Shown here in pieces: positions 1 to 5,123 of a stretch of DNA of 6,553 nucleotides. The notes below the pieces were generated by a model. That model ran no database searches and was not told where the DNA came from. It was given only the letters and a program-made list of their open reading frames with translations. The DNA comes from an uncultured Clostridia bacterium (GTDB lineage: Bacteria; Bacillota; Clostridia; Christensenellales; Borkfalkiaceae), in assembly GCA_934271725.1 (NCBI GenBank), contig CAKQSC010000056.1, positions 1 through 6,553 on the forward strand, given 5' to 3'. Each line of letters starts with the position of its first letter. Positions within the stretch are counted from its first letter, which is position 1. The translations under genes and the position numbers were made by a program.

Positions 1-608
1 GCTATAAGGTATACGGGGAAAGTGTATCTTTTATCTTTGAAATACAATACGGAAAGAACAGCAAACAATGCGAAAAGAAAAATCGCCTCGAAAAGTTGAG
101 TGGGAACTCTTTTCACGCCGTCCATAACTATTCCGTACCAAGCGTCCGTTTCTCTGCCGTGGCAACACCCCGCGAAAAGACAACCCATTCTTCCGAAACC
201 GTGCGCAAGCGTTATCGCGCAGGGCGCCATATTGAATATTTTTTTAAACTCGGTTAAATGAATCATTCCTTTCTTTTTGAAATAGAAATGCCCCACGCCG
301 AAATATATCGCGAGATACGCGACCGCTCCGCCGATTACGCCCGGCATTACGGTTATGCCTTTTGCAAAAGAAAACCCGTCGCCGTTAACGGCGGAAACTA
401 TGCCTTGCGCCAAAGCCGCCATGAAAAAACCGCCCGCAATGGCAAAAACGCCCGTGAGCAAACCGAAGTTCTGCACGTCCGTATCTATTTTGGTTTTATC
501 CGTATAAAACCTGAAAACCAAAAGCGCGGACACGAGCGCGACAGCCATCATTATTCCGTAAAGGTATACGCCTTGTCCGAATATTTTAAATAAAGGTTCA
601 GGATACAT
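1..608 (-). CDS. Lgt-like (prolipoprotein diacylglyceryl transferase family) membrane protein, 3' end cut by window edge
   Basis: The first 202 residues are visible; the C-terminus lies beyond the left edge. The start ATG at 608-606 follows a good ribosome site (GAGAGGTGAT, 613-621). The protein is very hydrophobic. Its N-terminal stretch GQGVYLYGIMMAVAL (11-25) resembles the first membrane segment of Lgt. A glycine-rich segment MPGVIGGAVAY (88-98) sits where Lgt has its HGG motif. The signature GRMGCLFAGCCHG (139-151) and the following VPTQLFEA (168-175) match the Lgt-family GRxG and PTQLYEA blocks. Lgt transfers diacylglycerol from phosphatidylglycerol to the lipobox cysteine of prelipoproteins in the membrane. 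Here, however, the family His of HGG is Pro89, and the usual GNF-NGE residues Asn and Glu of the signature are Cys143 and Cys148. The protein is therefore an Lgt-superfamily paralogue, and true Lgt activity is unproven. It lies last in a minus-strand gene row and also has its own strong promoter at 632-660. Confidence 0.85.
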   Translation of the reverse strand, partial: MYPEPLFKIFGQGVYLYGIMMAVALVSALLVFRFYTDKTKIDTDVQNFGLLTGVFAIAGGFFMAALAQGIVSAVNGDGFSFAKGITVMPGVIGGAVAYLAIYFGVGHFYFKKKGMIHLTEFKKIFNMAPCAITLAHGFGRMGCLFAGCCHGRETDAWYGIVMDGVKRVPTQLFEAIFLFALFAVLSVLYFKDKRYTFPVYLI

Positions 609-631
609 TTATATCACCTCTCATAAGTAGA

Positions 632-660
632 ATTATATAACATCGCGTAAAAATTGTCAA
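632..660 (-). promoter_or_regulatory. Perfect-consensus sigma-A promoter for the Lgt-like gene
   Basis: On the minus strand TTGACA (660-655) and TATAAT (637-632) are separated by exactly 17 nt, a full match to both housekeeping hexamers. The predicted start is near 625, giving a leader of about 17 nt that contains the AGGTG ribosome site. The -35 box overlaps the pap2 stop codon TGA (659-657). Confidence 0.85.
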
Positions 661-1619
661 GGTTCGTTTTTCATTCGCCCTCTTTTTGCGACTGTTTTCT
701 TAAAAATAAAGTTCGCGAACGCATAAGACAAAAGGGTAAAGCCCGTCCCGAACAGAACGTCGCTTAAATAATGCGCGCCCATAATCGTTCTCGAAATCAT
801 CACGATTATTATCGCGACCGAACAAACCGTGTAAATAAAAATCTTTTTAACTTTTCCGCCCTCTGTATTACCGACGGGAATAGCGAACAACGCTACGAGC
901 GTCGCCACCGAACACGAATGACCGGACGGGAATGAACAATAAGCGTCCTTGCCGAGCGCAAGATAAGAATATTTTTCCATAAGGTATTTCTTTCCTTGCG
1001 GAATATACCAAGGCGAATACATATCGAAGTCGTTTGCGAAAGCAAGCGTTCTGTACCTCGCTCTTCCCCAAAAGAGTTTTATGCCCTGCACTAAAATCTG
1101 CGACAACAAGGCGGTAAGAACGGCTATGAAAGCAAACTTTAAAAGCGATTTTCTCGTTTTTTCTTCAAGGCTGTGAACGGAGAATATCATTATAACGAAC
1201 AACAATCCCGCAAGCAAAAACTCGGACAGAATTATAAGTGGATCTTTAAGAGAAAAAGACTCCGTCATTTCGGAAATGTTTTTAAACACTCTGAAAGAAC
1301 AAAACAAAAGTATGCCGAACAACACGAACATGGCGAGAAATTGCAATGCTATTCCGATACCTTTTTTTAATCCGCGGGGTATGTTCGAGGCAAGCACGCC
1401 TACGGCAAACGAAGATACGAAATACACGGGAAGTTCGCCCGCTACCTCGAAAAATCTCGCAAACATATTGTCGGAATAATACTTCCCCGCCTTTACGTCC
1501 GCCATCGCTTTGGATATCTCTAAATCGTAAAAACTCGCCACGACGATCAAAGCAACGTAAAACAACGAAAAGCATATTAAAAATATTTTCTTTTTCTTAT
1601 CTCTCGCTAAACTAATCAT
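657..1619 (-). CDS. PAP2-superfamily integral-membrane phosphatase
   Basis: A 320-residue polytopic membrane protein with all three PAP2 (lipid phosphatase/acid phosphatase) motifs. Motif 1 is KLFWGRAR (Lys181 to Arg188), with Tyr189 where many members have Pro. Motif 2 is PSGHS (231-235, His234 the likely acid/base). Motif 3 is SR-x5-H-x3-D (Ser276, Arg277, His283 nucleophile, Asp287). Hydrophobic segments lie at about 12-31, 62-78, 87-110, 128-148, 163-180, 260-280 and 286-306. The region 190-230, between motifs 1 and 2, is polar with several aromatics (SPWYIPQGK) and is probably an extracytoplasmic loop. Family members dephosphorylate phosphatidate, undecaprenyl pyrophosphate or phosphatidylglycerol phosphate; the sequence does not say which applies here. 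The start ATG overlaps the map stop codon (ATGA, 1619-1616), so translation is probably coupled; no separate strong ribosome site is evident. The N-terminus after Met is short and basic (RDKKKK), consistent with a cytoplasmic start. Confidence 0.9.
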   Translation of the reverse strand: MISLARDKKKKIFLICFSLFYVALIVVASFYDLEISKAMADVKAGKYYSDNMFARFFEVAGELPVYFVSSFAVGVLASNIPRGLKKGIGIALQFLAMFVLFGILLFCSFRVFKNISEMTESFSLKDPLIILSEFLLAGLLFVIMIFSVHSLEEKTRKSLLKFAFIAVLTALLSQILVQGIKLFWGRARYRTLAFANDFDMYSPWYIPQGKKYLMEKYSYLALGKDAYCSFPSGHSCSVATLVALFAIPVGNTEGGKVKKIFIYTVCSVAIIIVMISRTIMGAHYLSDVLFGTGFTLLSYAFANFIFKKTVAKRGRMKNEP

Positions 1620-2473
1620 TCGGACAAAATCTCAAAACCGTCTTCCGTTATCAAAACCGTATTCTCGACCTGCGCGGAAAGTTTTCTGTCCGCCGTATAA
1701 ATCGTCCAGCCGTTTCCGCCGTCACAAAATACTTTTCTCGTCCCCTCGTTTATCATAGGTTCTATCGTAAAAATCATTCCCGGAACAAGCACAAGTCCCG
1801 TATTGAGTTCGCCTACGTGGCAAACGTAAGGATCTTCGTGCATTTGAAGTCCTACGCCGTGTCCTCCGACCTCTCTTACCACCGAAAAGCCGTTCGCTTT
1901 GGCGTGGCGGTTTATATAATAACCTATATCGCCGAGATGAGTATATGGCGCAAGGTGTTCTTCCGCTATTTTCACCGCTTCTTTCGTAGTCTTTATAAGT
2001 CTCCTTGCAACGTCGCTTATCTCGCCGAACGTAAACATTCTGGAAGCGTCTCCGAAATATCCGTCGTAAATAGTGGTACAGTCGACGTTGACTATATCAC
2101 CCTCTCTCAAAATATCTTTTTCGTCGGGGATTCCGTGGCAAACCTGATCGTTGACGGAAGTACAGACGCTTTTGGGGAACCCCTCGTAATTAAGAGGCGC
2201 GGGTATTCCTTTATATTTGAGCGTGGTATTGTAAACTATATCGTCTATATCCTGCGTGGACATTCCTGTTTTTATGCGCTTTGCCACCTCGTCTAAAACG
2301 AGAGTGTTTATTCTGCCCGCCTCTCTGATACCTTTTATCTGTTCTTTGTTTTTTATCATCGCTCTCGTAGGTATCTGCGCGCCTTTCTTTCTTAATTCTT
2401 TAAGTTTTTCGTCCATACTTTTGTGGCAGTTTTCGTAATTCTCACCGCTACCGCACCAACATTTTTCTTCCAT
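1616..2473 (-). CDS. map: Methionine aminopeptidase type I with N-terminal SEC-C zinc motif
   Basis: A 285-residue cytosolic metalloenzyme that removes the initiator Met from nascent proteins. The N-terminus carries a SEC-C zinc-binding motif, CWCGSGENYENCH (Cys5, Cys7, Cys16, His17), a fusion common in Clostridia. The catalytic pita-bread domain occupies about 43-285. The five metal ligands are all present: Asp131 and Asp142 (VNVD...GYFGD), His205 (GGHGVG), Glu238 (TIEPM) and Glu270 (QVENT). The substrate-site histidines His113 (VCHGIP) and His212 (MHEDP) are also present. The enzyme looks complete and active. The ATG follows the ribosome site AAAGGTGAG, whose first bases are part of the mntP stop codon (TAA at 2485-2483), and the gap to mntP is 9 nt. 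Its own stop overlaps the pap2 start. It therefore sits in the middle of a tightly packed mntP-map-pap2 transcript. The SEC-C extension may aid ribosome or protein association; that role is inference. Confidence 0.97.
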   Translation of the reverse strand: MEEKCWCGSGENYENCHKSMDEKLKELRKKGAQIPTRAMIKNKEQIKGIREAGRINTLVLDEVAKRIKTGMSTQDIDDIVYNTTLKYKGIPAPLNYEGFPKSVCTSVNDQVCHGIPDEKDILREGDIVNVDCTTIYDGYFGDASRMFTFGEISDVARRLIKTTKEAVKIAEEHLAPYTHLGDIGYYINRHAKANGFSVVREVGGHGVGLQMHEDPYVCHVGELNTGLVLVPGMIFTIEPMINEGTRKVFCDGGNGWTIYTADRKLSAQVENTVLITEDGFEILSE

Positions 2474-2482
2474 ATCTCACCT

Positions 2483-3061
2483 TTATACAAATATTTCAAC
2501 AAGCGTTTTTATCGCCACGCCGTATAAAATAACGATGCCTATTATCGTTGCCTTATTACCTAAAACGTTACCTAAAAACTTGCCTATAAACAATGCGACA
2601 ACTATCATTACCGCCGTTATAGCCATAATTATAGCAATCGCGACGAAAACGTTTACGGACGCCGTAACAAGCGTTATTCCGACCGCAAGCGCATCTATAC
2701 TCGTCGCAACCGCTTGCAGAATAAGCACTTTATACGTAAGTCCGCCCGATTTCGTTTCTTCCGTTTCCGTACCGTCTTTCTTTTTCGCATCTAATATTAC
2801 GTCTACAAGCATTTTAGTCGCAAGCGCGAAAAATATGGCGAACGATATGTACCCCGAGTATTTTGATATAAACCCGCTTACAAGTTTACCGCAATAATAG
2901 CCTATCAACGGCATTGCGCCCTGAAAAAGAGCGTACATCACGGGCATCATTATTATTTTATCTTTTTTAAGGTCTTTGTTAGCGGTTACGTTGGATATCG
3001 CTACGGCAAAAGCGTCTAACGATAAAACGAGACCCACTAAAATTATTTCATATATTTTCAA
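2483..3061 (-). CDS. mntP: MntP-family manganese efflux pump
   Basis: A 192-residue membrane protein made of two homologous halves of about three helices each. Each half opens with the family's acidic motif: LDAFAVAIS (Asp16) and IDALAVGIT (Asp123). A charged loop of about 20 residues (KKKDGTETEETK) joins the halves. MntP proteins export Mn2+ and protect against manganese overload; Asp16 falls at the same position as the conserved aspartate in E. coli MntP. I chose the TTG at 3061-3059 as start because AGGAG (3071-3067) lies 5 nt upstream, and it gives an N-terminus (MKIYEIILVGLVLSLDAFA) of the normal family length. An upstream in-frame TTG at 3082 would add seven residues but has no ribosome site. 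The gene is divergent from ung with only 78 nt between them, too short for the Mn2+ riboswitch (yybP-ykoY) that often precedes this family. It leads the minus-strand row mntP-map-pap2. Confidence 0.92.
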   Translation of the reverse strand: MKIYEIILVGLVLSLDAFAVAISNVTANKDLKKDKIIMMPVMYALFQGAMPLIGYYCGKLVSGFISKYSGYISFAIFFALATKMLVDVILDAKKKDGTETEETKSGGLTYKVLILQAVATSIDALAVGITLVTASVNVFVAIAIIMAITAVMIVVALFIGKFLGNVLGNKATIIGIVILYGVAIKTLVEIFV

Positions 3062-3087
3062 ATTAACTCCTGAGCGTCGCAAAAACG

Positions 3088-3116
3088 TTGATTTTACGCC
3101 GTAATTTTGTTATACT
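3088..3116 (+). promoter_or_regulatory. Sigma-A promoter of ung (extended -10)
   Basis: TTGATT (3088-3093) and TATACT (3111-3116) are separated by exactly 17 nt, with an extended -10 TG at 3108-3109. Transcription would begin near 3123, just before the AGGAAG ribosome site (3125-3130). This excludes the earlier in-frame TTG at 3107 as a start codon. Confidence 0.75.
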
Positions 3117-3120
3117 GTAA
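3091..3120 (-). promoter_or_regulatory. Weak candidate promoter for mntP-map-pap2
   Basis: On the minus strand TAAAAT (3096-3091) lies 18 nt downstream of TTACAG (3120-3115), a poor -35. TATAAC (3114-3109) is an alternative -10, also without a good -35. A promoter must lie here because ung is divergent, but its exact place is uncertain. Either option overlaps the palindrome at 3105-3125. Confidence 0.3.
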
Positions 3121-3125
3121 CAAAA
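3105..3125. promoter_or_regulatory. Interrupted palindrome, candidate operator between ung and mntP
   Basis: Perfect 8-bp arms TTTTGTTA (3105-3112) and TAACAAAA (3118-3125) flank the 5-nt centre TACTG. The element covers the whole ung -10 box and its predicted start site, and overlaps the candidate mntP promoter. There is no T-run after the right arm (GGAAGG follows), so it is not an intrinsic terminator. Size and placement suit a dimeric repressor site. No regulator is encoded in the window, and I do not recognise the motif as a LexA, Fur, PerR or MntR box. Confidence 0.5.
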
Positions 3126-3139
3126 GGAAGGCTGAAATT

Positions 3140-3805
3140 ATGGTAAAATTAAACGGCGGTTGGGACGAATTTTTAAAAGACGACTTCGCGAGCGAAAACT
3201 ATCTTAAACTTCGCGAGTTTTTAAAACGCGAATATTCCGCGCGCGAGATATATCCGCCGGCGGAAGATATTTTCAACTGCTTTAAACTCACGCCGTTGTC
3301 AAACCTTAAAGCGGTGATTTTAGGACAAGACCCTTATCACGAGCCTAATCAGGCGCACGGGCTTTGTTTTTCCGTTCGGGACGGGGTGAAACTTCCCCCG
3401 TCGTTACAAAATATATTCAAAGAACTGCACGACGATTTGGGCTTACCCGTATATAAAACGGGCGACCTTACCGAGTGGGCAAAAAACGGCGTGCTGTTGC
3501 TTAACACAACTCTGACCGTAAGACGGGGTATGGCAAACTCTCACTTCAATCACGGTTGGGAAACGTTTACCGACGGCGTTATAAAGAAAATATCCGACAA
3601 TCTCGAAAACGTTGTCTTTATTCTTTGGGGTTCCAACGCGAGAAGCAAGAAAAAGTTCATCGATACGACGAAACATTGCGTGATAGAAAGCGCGCACCCG
3701 AGCCCCCTTTCCGCATACAACGGCTTTTTCGGTAGCAAGCCTTTTTCAAAAGCGAACGCGTACCTTAAAAGCAAGGGGTTGCCCGAAATTGACTGGTCGC
3801 TTTGA
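3140..3805 (+). CDS. ung: Uracil-DNA glycosylase, family 1
   Basis: A 221-residue cytosolic repair enzyme that cuts uracil from DNA at the start of base-excision repair. The family-1 motifs are intact: GQDPYHEP, with catalytic Asp64 and the thymine-excluding Tyr66; the uracil-stacking Phe77 (LCFSV); LLNTTLTV, with the uracil-reading Asn122; and HPSPLS, with catalytic His186 and the DNA-intercalating Leu190. With the start at ATG 3140 this numbering falls within one residue of E. coli Ung, which supports the start choice. The ribosome site AGGAAG (3125-3130) is 9 nt upstream. The length is normal for the family and nothing is missing. The gene is the only one on the plus strand. It diverges from mntP under its own promoter, is possibly controlled by the overlapping palindrome, and ends 12 nt before a terminator stem. 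Confidence 0.98.
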   Translation: MVKLNGGWDEFLKDDFASENYLKLREFLKREYSAREIYPPAEDIFNCFKLTPLSNLKAVILGQDPYHEPNQAHGLCFSVRDGVKLPPSLQNIFKELHDDLGLPVYKTGDLTEWAKNGVLLLNTTLTVRRGMANSHFNHGWETFTDGVIKKISDNLENVVFILWGSNARSKKKFIDTTKHCVIESAHPSPLSAYNGFFGSKPFSKANAYLKSKGLPEIDWSL

Positions 3806-3817
3806 TTTTTCGTTACG

Positions 3818-3846
3818 AAACGCACTTAACGTGCGTTTTTATTTTT
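3818..3846 (+). terminator. Intrinsic terminator of ung
   Basis: An 8-bp stem AAACGCAC/GTGCGTTT (3818-3825 and 3831-3838) with loop TTAAC is followed by TTATTTTT. It lies 12 nt after the ung stop. On the minus strand the same stem follows the HNH-gene stop codon (3841-3839) directly but lacks a clear T-run, so it may work only weakly for that gene. Confidence 0.8.
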
Positions 3847-4294
3847 CGTCGATATACCTTTTAAGATACGTCAAATCGACTTTCCATTCGGATATTCCGT
3901 TTCTTCTTCGATTATCCTTATTTGCCTGCGCGCGCATTGCCTTATATTCCGCATAACCGCAACCGTTGACTTTCATAAAATGGTCTTCCGCGCGGACTAA
4001 ATCACCCGCGACAGCCGTCCTTTCGATATGTATCGCGCTGTGGCAATCGTGGCAGACGGCAATTACGTCGACTAATTTCTGAACACCGTTTTCTTCGTCG
4101 TAAGACCACCTTTCGTGAGCCTCTAACCGAGAAGTCTTTTTACCGCATATAACGCATCTTCCGTTCGCTCTCTCATAAGCGTCTTTTCTTATAAAATCCC
4201 ACACTGGTTTAGGAAACTGCGTTCTTAAATTATGATACCAACACCCGTCCGGCACCAACTCTATTTTAAGCGGATAATCTTTTTCTTCCGACAT
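3839..4294 (-). CDS. Small HNH-type zinc protein (putative HNH nuclease), function unknown
   Basis: A 151-residue soluble protein. Its core is an HNH/treble-clef zinc pattern: Cys47-x2-Cys50 (RCVICGK), His60 in EAHERW, then Cys81-x2-Cys84-His85 with His89 (CHDCHSAIHI). The pattern CxxC...EAHExW...VCxxCHxxxH recalls a widespread uncharacterised bacterial family usually labelled HNH endonuclease, as does the N-terminal block CWYHNLRTQFPKPVWDFIR (18-36). Its substrate and biology are not known to me. The His60 and His85/His89 arrangement is compatible with a beta-beta-alpha-metal nuclease, but cleavage is not demonstrated. The C-terminal third is charged, without membrane or signal segments. ATG 4294 is the only usable start before an upstream in-frame stop, yet the ribosome site is poor (GGTG about 12 nt away). 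It is transcribed from its own promoter, not from the SSB unit, and converges on ung. Confidence 0.8.
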   Translation of the reverse strand: MSEEKDYPLKIELVPDGCWYHNLRTQFPKPVWDFIRKDAYERANGRCVICGKKTSRLEAHERWSYDEENGVQKLVDVIAVCHDCHSAIHIERTAVAGDLVRAEDHFMKVNGCGYAEYKAMRAQANKDNRRRNGISEWKVDLTYLKRYIDEK

Positions 4295-4324
4295 TTTCGC
4301 AACCGCACCCGTTGTTTTTTTCTT

Positions 4325-4342
4325 TCGGCGAATTCACGCCGA
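4325..4342 (-). other. Stem-loop at the 5' end of the HNH-gene leader
   Basis: A 6-bp inverted repeat TCGGCG/CGCCGA with a 6-nt loop sits at the predicted 5' end of the mRNA and is followed on the minus strand by an A-rich stretch, not a T-run. It could stabilise the message or mark a binding site. No riboswitch family is recognised. Confidence 0.35.
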
Positions 4343-4347
4343 TTATT

Positions 4348-4376
4348 ATTATATAACATTTTTGCCTTTTAGTAAA
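4348..4376 (-). promoter_or_regulatory. Sigma-A promoter of the HNH gene
   Basis: On the minus strand TTTACT (4376-4371) and a perfect TATAAT (4353-4348) are separated by 17 nt. The predicted start is near 4341, giving a leader of about 47 nt. The 12 bases ending in the -10 box (ATGTTATATAAT) are identical to those at the Lgt-like gene promoter. Confidence 0.7.
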
Positions 4377-4407
4377 CAAAAAGTCGCTTGTTTTTCAAAG
4401 CGACTTT
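4371..4407 (-). terminator. Intrinsic terminator after the SSB gene
   Basis: On the minus strand a 10-bp stem AAAGTCGCTT/AAGCGACTTT (4407-4398 and 4389-4380) with an 8-nt loop runs into TTGTTT. It begins 15 nt after the SSB stop. Its tail overlaps the -35 box of the HNH-gene promoter, so one unit ends exactly where the next begins. Confidence 0.8.
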
Positions 4408-4421
4408 ATTTTATATATTCG

Positions 4422-5111
4422 TTAAACGGTTAAATCGTTCGTTCTTATGCCGTGAGACTCTTTCGCGCCGAGTGTAAACTCAACGTCAAGGTCGAACACG
4501 TCGCCGTCGTCGCAAGCGGAAAGTTTGGATATAGAAACTTCGTAAGCGGTAAGTTCTAATATTTCGTCTTCCTTTTTCTTCTGATACAATCTGCTCTGTA
4601 TCCTGCCCGAAACGGCTACCCTGTCGCCTACCTGCAAGTTCTTGACGAATCTTGCGTTTCTTCCCCAAGCGATACACGGAATATAATCCGACTTATTGTA
4701 AGAACGGTTTACCGCGATAAGCAAATCGGCTATTTCTCTGTTGAAAGGCGTTGTTCTGTATACGGGCGGTTTGCATATATAGCCCGACAAAACGACGTTG
4801 TTGGGATTTTCGTAATACCCCGTTTCGAGAAGTTCTCTTATGAACACGGTCAGCATAAGTTTGCTTTTCCCTTCCGCCATTTTGTTGTAACTTCTGAACT
4901 GTCCTATCGCCGAAATCGTCGAACCGACTTTTAAACTCTTTTCGCTTATAAGTCTTTCCGACACGGTTACGGGCAAAATATCGCATTGCCCGGACAGTCT
5001 CGGAACGGATACTTTCATTTCGTAAAACCCCTCGCCGAATATCTCGTGCGAGAACTCCGCTTCCGTTACTACCGTACCGCTAAGGTACACTTTGTTGTTT
5101 GTGTTTTCCAT
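4422..5111 (-). CDS. Single-stranded-DNA-binding protein with two tandem OB folds
   Basis: About 229 residues. Numbering below counts from the upstream Met codon at 5114. Two OB-fold units are visible: a divergent one at about 8-95 (NKVYLSGTVV...FYEMKVSVPRL...DILPVTVSERL) and a more canonical SSB fold at about 106-198. The second has NNVVLSGYICKPPVYRTTP, IADLLIAVNRSY, YIPCIAWGRNARFV and VGDRVAVSGRIQSRLYQ, which follow the bacterial SSB pattern strand for strand. It probably binds ssDNA, but it is not the usual single-OB protein of about 150-180 residues. The C-terminus is a short acidic stretch (202-213) and then ends RTNDLTV, without the DDDIPF-like tail that recruits SSB partners. Two adjacent ATGs exist; the one at 5111 has the better spacing (6 nt) from AGGAGG. 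It follows the deacetylase gene by 9 to 12 nt, and the ribosome site overlaps the upstream stop codon, so the two are co-transcribed and probably coupled. Confidence 0.88.
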   Translation of the reverse strand: MENTNNKVYLSGTVVTEAEFSHEIFGEGFYEMKVSVPRLSGQCDILPVTVSERLISEKSLKVGSTISAIGQFRSYNKMAEGKSKLMLTVFIRELLETGYYENPNNVVLSGYICKPPVYRTTPFNREIADLLIAVNRSYNKSDYIPCIAWGRNARFVKNLQVGDRVAVSGRIQSRLYQKKKEDEILELTAYEVSISKLSACDDGDVFDLDVEFTLGAKESHGIRTNDLTV

Positions 5112-5123
5112 CATATTCCTCCT

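Noticed and set aside
258..593. Open plus-strand frame of about 111 residues
   Set aside because: It is antisense to the Lgt-like gene, which has a good ribosome site, membrane segments and family signature.
1817..2296. Open plus-strand frame of about 159 residues
   Set aside because: It lies wholly inside map on the opposite strand. Map is intact with all catalytic residues, and the plus-strand product has no recognisable motif or clear ribosome site, so it is a shadow frame.
3107..3139. Earlier in-frame TTG start for ung
   Set aside because: It lies inside the promoter, upstream of the predicted transcript start; ATG 3140 has the ribosome site and fits family numbering.
3062..3139. yybP-ykoY Mn2+ riboswitch before mntP
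   Set aside because: Only 78 nt separate mntP from ung and they are filled by promoters, the palindrome and ribosome sites; there is no room for the riboswitch fold.
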